A DNA stretch of 42,578 bases from NCBI GenBank assembly GCA_934513205.1, contig CAKSWU010000017.1:1-42578 (forward strand). The letters run 5' to 3'. The stretch is from an uncultured Faecalibacterium sp. (GTDB taxonomy: Bacteria; Bacillota; Clostridia; Oscillospirales; Ruminococcaceae). The notes under the pieces are model-generated. The model had not been told where the DNA came from. It made no database searches and was given only the letters and a program-made list of their open reading frames with translations. Each line of letters opens with the position of its first letter. Within the stretch, counting starts at the first letter, position 1. Below, piece by piece: positions 30,833 through 39,533 of the stretch. A program made the position numbers and the translations under genes.

Positions 30833-31792
30833 TTGTACGAAGATGAATTTGAACTGACCTTTGACCTGCAGAATGAGCAGGCTCCGGTTCCGGAGACTCC
30901 GTCCCCGGAACCGCCCGCACCGGCGGCAGCCCCGCAGCTGCCCCCGGAGCCCGCTGCAGAGGAGCCTACCCGGGTCGTGACGCTGGAAAAAACTGCCGAG
31001 CCCCGGCAGCCCGCTGCGGCGCAGCCGGAGCCGAAAGCACAGCCGATGCCGGAAGCACAGACTGCGCACAGCGCACGCGGGGTGTTGATCTCCGGCGGCG
31101 ACCGGGGCATCGGTGCGGCGGCAGCCCGCCGGTTCTACCGGGCAGGCTACCGTGTGGCGGTGCTGTACCACAGCAATGCCGAGGCTGCTGCAGCGCTGGA
31201 AAAAGAGCTGCCCGGCATCACGGCGGTGCAGTGCGATGTAGCATCGCAGGCCAGTTGTGAGCTGGCGTTCCGCGCCGTAGAGCAGGCACTGGGTCATGTG
31301 GATGTGCTGGTGAGCAATGCGGGCATCGCCCAGCAGAAGCTGTTTACCGACATCACCCCGGAGGACTGGCAGCGGATGCTGGCGGTGAACCTGTCCGGCG
31401 CGTTCTACCTGTGCCAGCTGGTGCTGCCGGGCATGATCCGCCGCAAGGCCGGACGCATCCTGACCGTCAGCAGCATGTGGGGACAGACCGGCGGCAGCTG
31501 CGAGGTGCACTATTCCGCCGCAAAGGCGGGCCTGATCGGCCTGACCAAGGCACTGGCAAAAGAAGAAGGCCCCAGCGGCATCACGGTGAACTGTGTCGCC
31601 CCCGGGGTCATCGAGACCGATATGATGGCAGCGTTTACCGCAGAGGACAAGGCGGCGTTGGCAGAGGAGACCCCGGTGGGGCGTCTCGGCACCGCCGATG
31701 AAGTGGCGCGGCTGCTGGTATTTCTGGCCAGCGAGGACGCCGGTTACATCACCGGACAGGTGTTCGGGGTGAACGGGGGTCTTGTGATCTGA
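30833..31792 (+). CDS. SDR-family oxidoreductase with Pro/Ala/Glu-rich N-terminal extension
   Basis: A 319-residue protein. Residues 1-80 form a low-complexity, probably disordered tail rich in P, A and E (EPPAPAAAPQLPPEPAAEE). Residues 83-319 are a classical short-chain dehydrogenase like FabG: GGDRGIG nucleotide motif at 88-94, SNAG, catalytic S near 214, Y227 and K231 (YSAAKAG), and GQVFGVNGG at the end. Likely a 3-oxoacyl-ACP reductase-type or other NADP-dependent ketoreductase; substrate unknown. Start: TTG 30833, 9 nt after AGGAGG (30818-30823); the acidic YEDEFELTFDLQ segment that follows looks genuine. The fused tail is unusual for the family. Confidence 0.88.
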   Translation: MYEDEFELTFDLQNEQAPVPETPSPEPPAPAAAPQLPPEPAAEEPTRVVTLEKTAEPRQPAAAQPEPKAQPMPEAQTAHSARGVLISGGDRGIGAAAARRFYRAGYRVAVLYHSNAEAAAALEKELPGITAVQCDVASQASCELAFRAVEQALGHVDVLVSNAGIAQQKLFTDITPEDWQRMLAVNLSGAFYLCQLVLPGMIRRKAGRILTVSSMWGQTGGSCEVHYSAAKAGLIGLTKALAKEEGPSGITVNCVAPGVIETDMMAAFTAEDKAALAEETPVGRLGTADEVARLLVFLASEDAGYITGQVFGVNGGLVI

Positions 31793-31862
31793 TGCCCAGA
31801 AACGATTTTTTACAGGATTTCCCCCGGCGGGAGCATCCCCGGAGCAAGAAGGAGAGAGCAGA

Positions 31863-33239
<1,377 letters not shown>

Positions 33240-33263
33240 TCGGATCAAGTTTTGAACCAAACG

Positions 33264-33298
33264 AACGCCCGGCGGTGGAAAACCGCCGGGCGTTTTTG
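33264..33298 (+). terminator. rpoD terminator
   Basis: AACGCCCGGCGGT pairs with ACCGCCGGGCGTT, loop GGAAA, then TTTTT. Confidence 0.95.
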
Positions 33299-33345
33299 CA
33301 CAGATCTGCTTTTTTGCAAAAAACAAATTATTTTGCAAAAACCTC

Positions 33346-33374
33346 TTGCCAAACAGGGAAAGCTATGGTATACT
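33346..33374 (+). promoter_or_regulatory. tRNA-Thr promoter (plus-strand copy)
   Basis: TTGCCA (33346-33351), 17 bp, TATACT (33369-33374) with an extended TG. It lies about 17 bp before the tRNA. Confidence 0.8.
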
Positions 33375-33391
33375 AATCGAGCTGTGATTGT

Positions 33392-33467
<76 letters not shown>

Positions 33468-33471
33468 GCTC

Positions 33472-33510
33472 AAAACGCCTCGAAGCAAAAATGCTTCGGG
33501 GCGTTTTTTC
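33472..33510 (+). terminator. tRNA-Thr terminator
   Basis: AAAACGCC-CGAAGCA pairs with TGCTTCG-GGCGTTTT, followed by a T-run (TTTTTT). Confidence 0.9.
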
Positions 33511-33544
33511 GCGTGCAGAGCACCGTGGCGGGGGCTGCAAAGAC

Positions 33545-33589
33545 AAGAAAACCGGCTGCCGCCTCACAAAACGAGAGAACGGCAGCCGG
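33545..33589 (-). terminator. Terminator of the alcohol dehydrogenase gene
   Basis: CCGGCTGCC (33552-33560) and GGCAGCCGG (33581-33589) form a 9-bp stem; on the minus strand TTTTCTTGTCTT follows. Confidence 0.7.
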
Positions 33590-33621
33590 AATGGGAGGCT
33601 TATGCAGTTACGCGGTCAGGC

Positions 33622-34839
33622 TCAGAAGTCCACCTCGGTGTCGTAGTAGCAGCACTTGAGCAGCTTCTCCATCTCTTCCTGACTGGGCTGGCGGGGGTTG
33701 GAGCCGGTGCAGGCATCGGCAATGGCGTTTTTGGCGATCTCGGGCAGACGCTGCAGGAACACATCCTCCGGCACAAAGCCCTGCTCGGCGGGGTAGGAAT
33801 CCGGGCCGTAGTGCTGGATGCAGTGGGGGATGTTCAGCGCGTCGTTCATGCCGCGCAGGTACTCGATGAGCAAGCCGACCTTCTCGTCATCGTTGGAACC
33901 GCCCAGCTTCATCTCATCGGCGATCACGCCGTAGCGCTTTTTGGCCTCAGGATCTTTGGCGTTGAAGGCGATGACCTTGGGCAGGTACATGGCGTTGGCG
34001 GCACCGTGGATGATGTGTGCGCCGTAGTCTGCAAAGGCAGCGCCGGTCTTGTGTGCCATGGAGTGCACGATGCCCAGCAGTGCATTGGAGAAGGCCATGC
34101 CGGCAAGGCACTGTGCGTTGTGCATGGAGTCGCGCTTGGACATATCGCCGTTGTAGCTGTCCACCAGATCGCCCTGGATCATGCGGATGGCAAAGATAGC
34201 CAGCGGGTCGGTGTAGTCGCAGTGTGCGGTGGAAACGTAAGCCTCGACCGCGTGGGTCATGGCGTCCATACCGGTGTGGGCCACCAGCTTCTTGGGCATG
34301 GTCTCAGCCAGATCCGGGTCAACGATGGCCACATCCGGGGTGATCTCGAAGTCCGCGATGGGGTACTTGATGCCCTTCTGGTAGTCGGTGATGATGGAGA
34401 AAGCGGTCACCTCGGTGGCAGTGCCGGAGGTGGAGGAAATGGCGCAGAAGTGTGCCTTGCGGCGCAGCGGCGGGATGCCGAACACCTTGCACATCTCCTC
34501 AAAGGTGATCTCGGGGTACTCGTACTTGATCCACATGGCCTTGGCAGCATCAATGGGAGAGCCGCCGCCCATGGCAATGATCCAGTCCGGCTCAAACTTC
34601 AGCATGGCCTCGGCACCGCGCATGACGGTCTCCACGGAGGGATCGGGTTCGATGCCCTCGAACAGCTCCACTTCCATGCCGGCTTCCTTCAGGTATTCCA
34701 CAGCACGGTCCAGAAAGCCGAAGCGCTTCATGGAGCCGCCGCCCACACAGATCATTGCCTTCTTGCCGGTGAAAGATTTCAGCGCTTCCAGTGCGCCCTT
34801 GCCATGATACAGATCGCGGGGAAGAGTAAAACGAGCCAT
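33622..34839 (-). CDS. Iron-dependent alcohol dehydrogenase (class III)
   Basis: A 405-residue NAD(P)-dependent dehydrogenase, like butanol or 1,3-propanediol dehydrogenases. The nucleotide motif is MGGGSPIDAAKAMW. The iron ligands lie in the Fe-ADH signature: GMDAMTHAVEAY region (D at PDLAETMP... onward), NALLGIVHSMAHKTGAAF (two histidines) and YGAHIIHGAANAMYLP (third). Start ATG 34839 is 9 nt after GGAGGT on the minus strand; the open frame upstream of it crosses the promoter and is rejected. Its likely role is alcohol or aldehyde reduction for redox balance in fermentation. The gene lies between two inverted tRNA-Thr copies. Confidence 0.93.
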   Translation of the reverse strand: MARFTLPRDLYHGKGALEALKSFTGKKAMICVGGGSMKRFGFLDRAVEYLKEAGMEVELFEGIEPDPSVETVMRGAEAMLKFEPDWIIAMGGGSPIDAAKAMWIKYEYPEITFEEMCKVFGIPPLRRKAHFCAISSTSGTATEVTAFSIITDYQKGIKYPIADFEITPDVAIVDPDLAETMPKKLVAHTGMDAMTHAVEAYVSTAHCDYTDPLAIFAIRMIQGDLVDSYNGDMSKRDSMHNAQCLAGMAFSNALLGIVHSMAHKTGAAFADYGAHIIHGAANAMYLPKVIAFNAKDPEAKKRYGVIADEMKLGGSNDDEKVGLLIEYLRGMNDALNIPHCIQHYGPDSYPAEQGFVPEDVFLQRLPEIAKNAIADACTGSNPRQPSQEEMEKLLKCCYYDTEVDF

Positions 34840-34906
34840 AATGATATTACCTCCAGATATTCTGATCCTCTCTGCGCGGCAGACCGCCGCAAAATTCATT
34901 GTGTTA

Positions 34907-34935
34907 AGTATATAACAAACCGGAGGAGGCATCAA
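34907..34935 (-). promoter_or_regulatory. Alcohol dehydrogenase promoter
   Basis: Minus strand TTGATG (34935-34930), 17 bp, TATACT (34912-34907). Confidence 0.7.
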
Positions 34936-35021
34936 TTGACGGTTCCGGCAGAAAATACCCGGCGGAATTGGGCGGATTAGACAATCGGATGGATGCAACA
35001 AAGGGAAAATACGACGGGAAA

Positions 35022-35058
35022 CAAAAAAACACCCCGAAGTCCTAAGACTTCGAGGTGT
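35022..35058 (-). terminator. Terminator of the tRNA-Asp/tRNA-Thr unit
   Basis: ACACCCCGAAGTC (35029-35041) and GACTTCGAGGTGT (35046-35058) pair around CTAA; on the minus strand TTTTTTT follows. Confidence 0.92.
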
Positions 35059-35065
35059 CTGCCTT

Positions 35066-35141
<76 letters not shown>

Positions 35142-35144
35142 AAA

Positions 35145-35221
35145 TGGCGACCCGGATCGGGCTCGAACCGACGACCCCCAGCGTGACAGGCTGGTGCTCT
35201 AACCAACTGAGCTACCGGGCC
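35145..35221 (-). tRNA. tRNA-Asp(GUC)
   Basis: Minus strand. Acceptor GGCCCGG pairs with CCGGGTC (one G-U), D arm GCTCAGTTGGTTAGAGC, anticodon arm CAGCC-TGTCACG-CTGGG with anticodon GTC, T-loop TTCGAGC, encoded CCA. 77 nt. Confidence 0.97.
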
Positions 35222-35268
35222 ATGATCGCTCAAGTTTCGCGCGGTGCGTTACCGCCGGAACGTGCTCT

Positions 35269-35297
35269 ATTATATCGAAAAAACGCCTGCTTGTCAA
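35269..35297 (-). promoter_or_regulatory. Promoter of tRNA-Asp/tRNA-Thr
   Basis: Minus strand TTGACA (35297-35292), 17 bp, TATAAT (35274-35269): a perfect consensus. Confidence 0.93.
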
Positions 35298-35440
35298 GCA
35301 TGAATTTCAAAAAATTGCAAAAAACAGCGATTTGAAAGGGCTCCGCGTGCACTGCGCCATCAAGAGCGGAACGATTATTGTTGATTTCGGGTTTTCACAG
35401 AAAGTGTTGTTCCGGTAATTGCAGCTGCTCGACAAAAAAT

Positions 35441-35577
35441 ATGCTGTTTCCCTCTCTCTGGCCCTTCTCGTGAAAAAGTGTTCTGGAAATGACCGCAGTC
35501 ATTTCCAGAACACAAACATAAAATAATATTTCCGCTGAAAATGACCAGAGCGAATGCGGAGGTCATTCCAAATGGTT
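35441..35577 (+). repeat. Dispersed structured element, copy D (family R1)
   Basis: Entry GCCCTTCTCGTGAAAA; hairpin arms 35478-35493 and 35498-35513 perfect over 16 bp with loop CGCA; CCGC (35532-35535) with GCGG (35556-35559) and ATGACC (35541-35546) with GGTCAT (35561-35566), crossing. It ends CCAAATGG. The upstream part TTTTCACAGAAAG (about 35391) is shared with copy B. The 415-bp gap 35222-35636 holds only this element, one tRNA promoter and one terminator. Confidence 0.85.
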
Positions 35578-35597
35578 TGGCCCTGCCGCAGGCGTAC

Positions 35598-35634
35598 AAA
35601 AACAAAACGCACAAGTTCCGAAGAACCTGTGCGT
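35598..35634 (-). terminator. tRNA-Trp terminator
   Basis: ACGCACAAGTTC (35607-35618) and GAACCTGTGCGT (35623-35634) pair around CGAA; on the minus strand TTTTGTTTTTG follows. Confidence 0.88.
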
Positions 35635-35636
35635 CA

Positions 35637-35712
35637 TGGCAGGGGTAGTAAGTTTCGAACTCACGGCACGCGGTTTTGGAGACCGCTGCTCTACCAGCTG
35701 AGCTATACCCCT
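35637..35712 (-). tRNA. tRNA-Trp(CCA)
   Basis: Minus strand. Acceptor AGGGGTA pairs with TACCCCT, D arm GCTCAGCTGGTAGAGC, anticodon arm GCGGT-CTCCAAA-ACCGC with anticodon CCA, T-loop TTCGAAA, encoded CCA. 76 nt. Confidence 0.97.
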
Positions 35713-35737
35713 ATACGCATTCGCTGAATGCTTGCTT

Positions 35738-35766
35738 ATTATAGCCGATGCAAAGGCGATTGTCAA
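35738..35766 (-). promoter_or_regulatory. tRNA-Trp promoter
   Basis: Minus strand TTGACA (35766-35761), 17 bp, TATAAT (35743-35738): perfect consensus. Confidence 0.93.
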
Positions 35767-35782
35767 GCATTTCTTTCAAGTT

Positions 35783-36247
35783 TCAGGCATTTTTCGTGCT
35801 GCATCCGCAGCAGCCGTCCTTTTTGGCTGGTTCCGAGGCCGACAACTGATTGGCAAGCTGCTCCAGCGTGACGCTGTCGATGTACTGGTTGATCACATCG
35901 TCCAGCCCGGCCCAGAAGGGCAGGGTAAAGCACTGCTCGGACATGGGGCACTCGTTGGTCACGCTGCTCAGGCAGGGGATGGGGGCCACGCTGCCCTCGA
36001 TAGCGCGCAGGATCTCGCCGGCAGTGTAGTCCGCAGGAGCTTTGGTCAGGCGGTAGCCGCCCTGACTGCCCCGCTCGCTTTTGACAAGGCCCACCCGGGC
36101 CAGCGGGGTAACGATCTGCTCCAGATACTTCAGGCTCAGGTTCTGCCGCTCGCTGATCTCCTTCAGGCTGATGGTGCTGCCCGGGGCATAGCGCGCCAGC
36201 TCTGCCATCAGACGCAGGGCGTAACGGCTTTTGGTGGAAAATTTCAT
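35783..36247 (-). CDS. Rrf2/IscR-family regulator with Fe-S cysteines
   Basis: A 154-residue winged-helix regulator. MKFSTKSRYALRLMAELA is the N-terminus of the family; SLKEISERQNLSLKYLEQI is the recognition helix region. Cysteines C92, C100 and C106 match the spacing of the three [2Fe-2S] ligands of IscR. A second cysteine patch, GCCGCS (C146, C147, C149), ends the protein and is unusual. Likely it senses Fe-S status and controls the nearby iscS-iscU. It is read away from the rhodanese gene, with divergent promoters 10 bp apart. Confidence 0.93.
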   Translation of the reverse strand: MKFSTKSRYALRLMAELARYAPGSTISLKEISERQNLSLKYLEQIVTPLARVGLVKSERGSQGGYRLTKAPADYTAGEILRAIEGSVAPIPCLSSVTNECPMSEQCFTLPFWAGLDDVINQYIDSVTLEQLANQLSASEPAKKDGCCGCSTKNA

Positions 36248-36274
36248 GGTAGTCCTCTCCTTGCTGTACTTTAT

Positions 36275-36302
36275 AGTATAGCACGTTGCTCGGATTTTGC
36301 AA
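36275..36302 (-). promoter_or_regulatory. Rrf2 gene promoter
   Basis: Minus strand TTGCAA (36302-36297), 16 bp, TATACT (36280-36275). TACTTTATAGTA overlaps the -10 as a small palindrome and could be an autoregulatory site (inference). Confidence 0.65.
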
Positions 36303-36312
36303 AGATAAACTC

Positions 36313-36341
36313 TTGTGCAAACAAAAAAGGTCTGCTATCAT
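36313..36341 (+). promoter_or_regulatory. Rhodanese gene promoter
   Basis: TTGTGC (36313-36318), 17 bp, TATCAT (36336-36341); back-to-back with the Rrf2 promoter, so both could share one operator. Confidence 0.65.
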
Positions 36342-36377
36342 AAGATGGATAAGATGATGACCGCAAGGAGTGAGAGT

Positions 36378-36701
36378 ATGATTCAGAAGATCACCGCCGC
36401 AGACGCCATCCGTCTGCTGGACGCACACAAGGCCGTGGCTGTGGATGTCCGCGAGCCAGACGAGTTTGCCGTGGGACACATCCCGGGGGCAAAGCTGCTG
36501 CCGCTGGGGCAGGTGTCGGACCGCGCCGCCGAGGTGCTGCCGGACAAACAGGCTGCATGGCTGGTGTACTGCCGCACCGGACGCCGCAGCGCCGATGCCG
36601 TGCAGAAACTGGAAAGCCTTGGCTACACGCAGCTGTACGATCTGGGCGGCATCCTGAGCTGGCCCTACGAGATCGAGGGCGATTTTGAGGGACATTTTTA
36701 A
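36378..36701 (+). CDS. Rhodanese-like domain protein
   Basis: A single-domain 107-residue sulfurtransferase-like protein. VDVREPDEFAVGHIPGA and the active-site loop VYCRTGRRS with C65 are the family marks; D-L-G-G-I-L-S-W near the end is typical of the PspE/GlpE group. AAGGAGTG precedes ATG 36378; an upstream in-frame ATG at 36315 overlaps the promoter. Being divergent from an IscR-like gene suggests a link to sulfur or Fe-S metabolism (inference). Confidence 0.93.
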   Translation: MIQKITAADAIRLLDAHKAVAVDVREPDEFAVGHIPGAKLLPLGQVSDRAAEVLPDKQAAWLVYCRTGRRSADAVQKLESLGYTQLYDLGGILSWPYEIEGDFEGHF

Positions 36702-36711
36702 AACCGGGCTT

Positions 36712-36773
36712 AACTCCCTCAGTCAAAACCTGACGGTTTTGCCAGCTCCCTCGGGGAGGGAGCCTCTGGCGCG
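36712..36773 (-). repeat. 62-bp repeat, family R2, copy 2 (inverted)
   Basis: Inverted match of 28501-28562 with one mismatch. It begins 10 bp after the rhodanese stop and probably also works as a terminator hairpin. Confidence 0.9.
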
Positions 36774-36820
36774 CCCGAAAACTTTGCACTTTAACCGGAA
36801 ACTTTACCGCCGCCTCTGAA

Positions 36821-36874
36821 GCCTTCCCCCGGTCGGGGGAAGGTGGCTGCGAACGCAGTGAGCAGACGGATGAG
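36821..36874 (+). repeat. Palindromic repeat, family R3, copy 2
   Basis: CCTTCCCCC-GGTC-GGGGGAAGG hairpin, then GCTGCG-AACGCAG hairpin, then GACGGATGAGGG. Same plan as the minus-strand element at 14875-14965. The next ~20 bp (TTGCCGTTTTT..CCATGACCCC, then GTGAAAAA) resemble the 5' entry of family R1, without its hairpins: a possible truncated R1 copy. Confidence 0.7.
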
Positions 36875-36971
36875 GGCGCAGACCAGTTGCCGTTTTTTTC
36901 CATGACCCCACCCGTGAAAAAGCTGCTACTATATAAAGAAGCAAAAACCATAACAGAAAGGAAACCATGCC

Positions 36972-37412
36972 ATGTCGTTCCATGCAAAAGACTTTGCCGG
37001 CAGCCACTGCGGCTGCCGTTACCAGCAGGACTACCGCCCCACTCTGGGCAGGGACGGCAAAAAGGAGTCCGGCACGCTGGAGGTCATCAAGTTCTACTAC
37101 GATGGTGCCATCCGCTTTGAGCAGCACTGTTACGGCGAAGCCGCCACCTTTGTGTTCGGAGTGTGGGCGTCCGGCATGGACGAGGACGGCACCCTGCACT
37201 GGGTGCTGCCGGACCGCCGCAAGAGCTACTACGATGCGGACTACCTGCCCAAAAAGCTGGACCGGGTGGACGAAGCCGGCAGTCTGTACTTTGACGGCGG
37301 GCCCTTTCCGTGGAAACTGGCGGATGACTTTGCCGAGGACAAGCGCTGGGGCTACCCCAAGTGGAAGGTGTTGCTGGGAAAACTGACCGGAAAGGGCAAA
37401 AAAGGTGACTGA
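36972..37412 (+). CDS. Conserved-looking protein of unknown function
   Basis: A 146-residue, soluble, charged protein that I do not recognise. It begins MSFHAKDFAGSHCGCRYQQD, has a Trp/Gly/Phe-rich middle (FVFGVWASGMDEDG, WVLPDRRKSYYDADYLP) and a lysine-rich end. Codon pattern fits its neighbours. AGAAAGGAAACC precedes the start; ATG 36972 was preferred to the out-of-frame ATG at 36967, whose product is alanine/arginine-rich and looks like a shadow. It has its own small transcription unit between repeats and the iscS promoter. Confidence 0.75.
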   Translation: MSFHAKDFAGSHCGCRYQQDYRPTLGRDGKKESGTLEVIKFYYDGAIRFEQHCYGEAATFVFGVWASGMDEDGTLHWVLPDRRKSYYDADYLPKKLDRVDEAGSLYFDGGPFPWKLADDFAEDKRWGYPKWKVLLGKLTGKGKKGD

Positions 37413-37435
37413 ATCACGAAAATCCAGTATTCATA

Positions 37436-37527
37436 TTGACATACTAGGGAATGATATGGTATAACTTATCCGTTGAAAGGATTCCGCATCTGCACGGGGT
37501 GCGCAAAGCTCCCACAGATGCGTTCAA
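37436..37527 (+). promoter_or_regulatory. iscS-iscU promoter and leader hairpin
   Basis: TTGACA (37436-37441), 18 bp, TATAAC (37460-37465) with extended TG. The spacer holds ATAC...GTAT ends that could be part of an Rrf2-type operator (weak). In the leader CGCATCTG (37485-37492) pairs with CAGATGCG (37515-37522), with TTGAA/TTCAA outside it. Confidence 0.7.
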
Positions 37528-37545
37528 TAAGAAAGGATCATTCCT

Positions 37546-38763
37546 ATGGAAAACACAGAAAAAGTGGTTTATCTGGACAATGCCGCCACCACGGCCTGCG
37601 CTCCGGAAGTGCTGGACGTGATGGTCAAGGCCCTCAGCGGTGCCTGCGGCAACCCCAGCAGCCATTACAGCGTAGGCTATGAGGCCAAGGAATTTGTGGA
37701 TACCGGCCGCGCACAGGTGGCAAAGGCCATCAACGCCTCCCCCGCCGAGATCTTCTTCACCGGCTGCGGCTCCGAGGCCGACAACTGGGCGGTGAAGGGC
37801 ACTGCCTTTACCAAGGCACGCCAGAACAAAAAGCACCTCATCACCAGTGCCTTCGAGCACCACGCCATTATGCATAGCATGGCTGCGCTGGAGCGCATGG
37901 GCTTTGAGGTCACCTATATCAAGCCCACCTCCGAGGGCTATATCCGCCCCGAGGATGTGGAGGCTGCCATCCGCCCCGACACGGCGCTGGTCAGCATTAT
38001 GATGGCAAACAACGAGATCGGCACCATCCAGCCCATCAAGGAGATCGCCGAGATCGCCCACAAGCACGGCGTGTGGATGCACACCGATGCCGTGCAGGCT
38101 GTGGGTGCCATCCCTGTGGACGTGAAGGAGCTGGGCGTGGATATGCTGTCCATGAGCGCCCACAAGTTCAACGGCCCCAAGGGCGTGGGCGTGCTGTACT
38201 GCCGCAAGGGCGTGTGGCCCCAGAACCTGATCGACGGCGGCAGTCAGGAAGCCCGCCACCGCGCCGGTACCGAGAACGTTGCAGGTATCGCCGGTATGGG
38301 CAAGGCACTGGAAATGGCTACCGAGCATCTGGAAGAGCGCATGGCGCATGAGCAGGAGCTGCGGGATTACGTCATTGACCGTGTCCTGAAGAACATCCCG
38401 GAAGCACGCCTGAACGGCGGCCGCGCACCCCGTCTGCCCGGCAATGTCAACATCAGCTTCCCGGGTCTGGAGGGCGAGACCATTCTGCTGGATCTGGATA
38501 TGCACGGCATCTGCGCCTCCACCGGCTCGGCCTGCAACTCCGACAGTCTGGACCCCAGCCATGTGCTGCTGAGCATCGGCGTGCCCGAAGAGATCGGTCA
38601 TGGCTCCATGCGGTTCACCTTTGGCCCGCAGAACACCATGGAAGAAGCAAAATATCTGTGTGACGTGCTGGAGGAGGTCATCCCCCGCCGCCGCGCTATG
38701 AGTTGTATGTGGCTGCAGGGTCAGAACAAGGCCCGCCAGTTCAGCCTGAAGGGAGAACAGTAA
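37546..38763 (+). CDS. iscS: Cysteine desulfurase IscS/NifS
   Basis: PLP enzyme that takes sulfur from cysteine and passes it to the scaffold. YLDNAATTACAPEV is the N-terminus, K207 in SAHKFNG binds PLP, and C330 in STGSACNS is the persulfide cysteine, on the long loop of group I enzymes. Length is 405 residues, with a basic C-terminal tail (QGQNKARQFSLKGEQ). AAGGATC-like spacing before ATG 37546. iscU starts 2 nt after its stop codon. Some would name it nifS; function is the same. Confidence 0.96.
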   Translation: MENTEKVVYLDNAATTACAPEVLDVMVKALSGACGNPSSHYSVGYEAKEFVDTGRAQVAKAINASPAEIFFTGCGSEADNWAVKGTAFTKARQNKKHLITSAFEHHAIMHSMAALERMGFEVTYIKPTSEGYIRPEDVEAAIRPDTALVSIMMANNEIGTIQPIKEIAEIAHKHGVWMHTDAVQAVGAIPVDVKELGVDMLSMSAHKFNGPKGVGVLYCRKGVWPQNLIDGGSQEARHRAGTENVAGIAGMGKALEMATEHLEERMAHEQELRDYVIDRVLKNIPEARLNGGRAPRLPGNVNISFPGLEGETILLDLDMHGICASTGSACNSDSLDPSHVLLSIGVPEEIGHGSMRFTFGPQNTMEEAKYLCDVLEEVIPRRRAMSCMWLQGQNKARQFSLKGEQ

Positions 38764-38765
38764 TT

Positions 38766-39209
38766 ATGGCAAGCATGTACAGTGCAAAGGTCATGGAGCA
38801 TTTTGCAAACCCGCACAACGTGGGTGAGCTGCCCGATGCCAACGGCGTGGGCGAAGTGGGCAACCCCAAGTGCGGCGATATCATGCGCATGTACCTGAAG
38901 ATCGAGAACAACGTGATCGTGGACGTCAAGTTCCTCACCTTTGGCTGCGGTGCCGCCATCGCTACCAGCAGCATGGCCACCGACCTCATCAAGGGCAAGA
39001 CCGTGGACGAGGCGCTGAAGCTGACCAACAAGGCCGTTGTGGAAGCTCTGGAAGGTCTGCCTCCCATCAAGGTGCACTGCTCGGTTCTGGCCGAGCAGGC
39101 TGTCAAGGCTGCCCTGTCCGACTACTACCGCCGTCAGGGCATTGATCCGGAACCCATCGTGGGCAAGCTGGAAGAGGACTGCGAGCACTGCGAGAGCTGC
39201 GGCCACTGA
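38766..39209 (+). CDS. iscU: Fe-S cluster scaffold IscU/NifU
   Basis: Scaffold on which Fe-S clusters are built. Three cluster cysteines C36 (NPKCGD), C61 (TFGCGAA) and C105 (KVHCSV), and D38, are present. The protein ends DCEHCESCGH, an extra cluster of three cysteines and a histidine (C139, C142, C145, H147). This tail is a frequent addition in Clostridia but lacks a proven role. Start ATG 38766 is preceded by GGGAGAA inside the iscS end. Length is 147 residues. A terminator follows. Confidence 0.95.
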   Translation: MASMYSAKVMEHFANPHNVGELPDANGVGEVGNPKCGDIMRMYLKIENNVIVDVKFLTFGCGAAIATSSMATDLIKGKTVDEALKLTNKAVVEALEGLPPIKVHCSVLAEQAVKAALSDYYRRQGIDPEPIVGKLEEDCEHCESCGH

Positions 39210-39229
39210 TCCTCGCAAAGGACACTTCT

Positions 39230-39265
39230 GAGGACACCGTTTTGTGCGGTGTCCTCTTTTTTTTG
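39230..39265 (+). terminator. Terminator after iscU
   Basis: GAGGACACCG (39230-39239) pairs with CGGTGTCCTC (39247-39256), followed by eight T. Confidence 0.95.
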
Positions 39266-39533
39266 CAAAGGGGAACACTGTTGTATCCTATCCGGACTGT
39301 ATTATAAACGGCAAAAAATATAAATTGTTGACAAAATGCCCTCGGAAACTACCTTGTTCATAAAAAGTTAATAATATATTCAGATTCAGTTCACCACTTT
39401 TCGGTATACATAGGGCAACAAAGGCGCACAGAGCGCTGGACCCAAGCGGAACAGACCTCACCCGCCACACAGGCCGCTGCGGCTGAACGGCGGCGGGAAC
39501 GGTCTGCCTGCACAGGAAAGGAAACATGTCATT
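39266..39533 (+). promoter_or_regulatory. Upstream region of the tat operon with a stem-loop leader
   Basis: The first part is AT-rich and contains TTGACA (about 39328) without a well-spaced partner, and TATACA at 39405-39410 with a weak -35; the start point is therefore unsure. Downstream, CAGACC (39452-39457) pairs with GGTCTG (39501-39506) and CCCGCC (39461-39466) with GGCGGG (39492-39497), stacked around GCCGC-T-GCGGC. The stem ends about 28 nt before the first tat start. Confidence 0.45.

Noticed and set aside
33811..34980. A 389-codon plus-strand frame
   Set aside because: Antisense shadow of the iron-dependent alcohol dehydrogenase.
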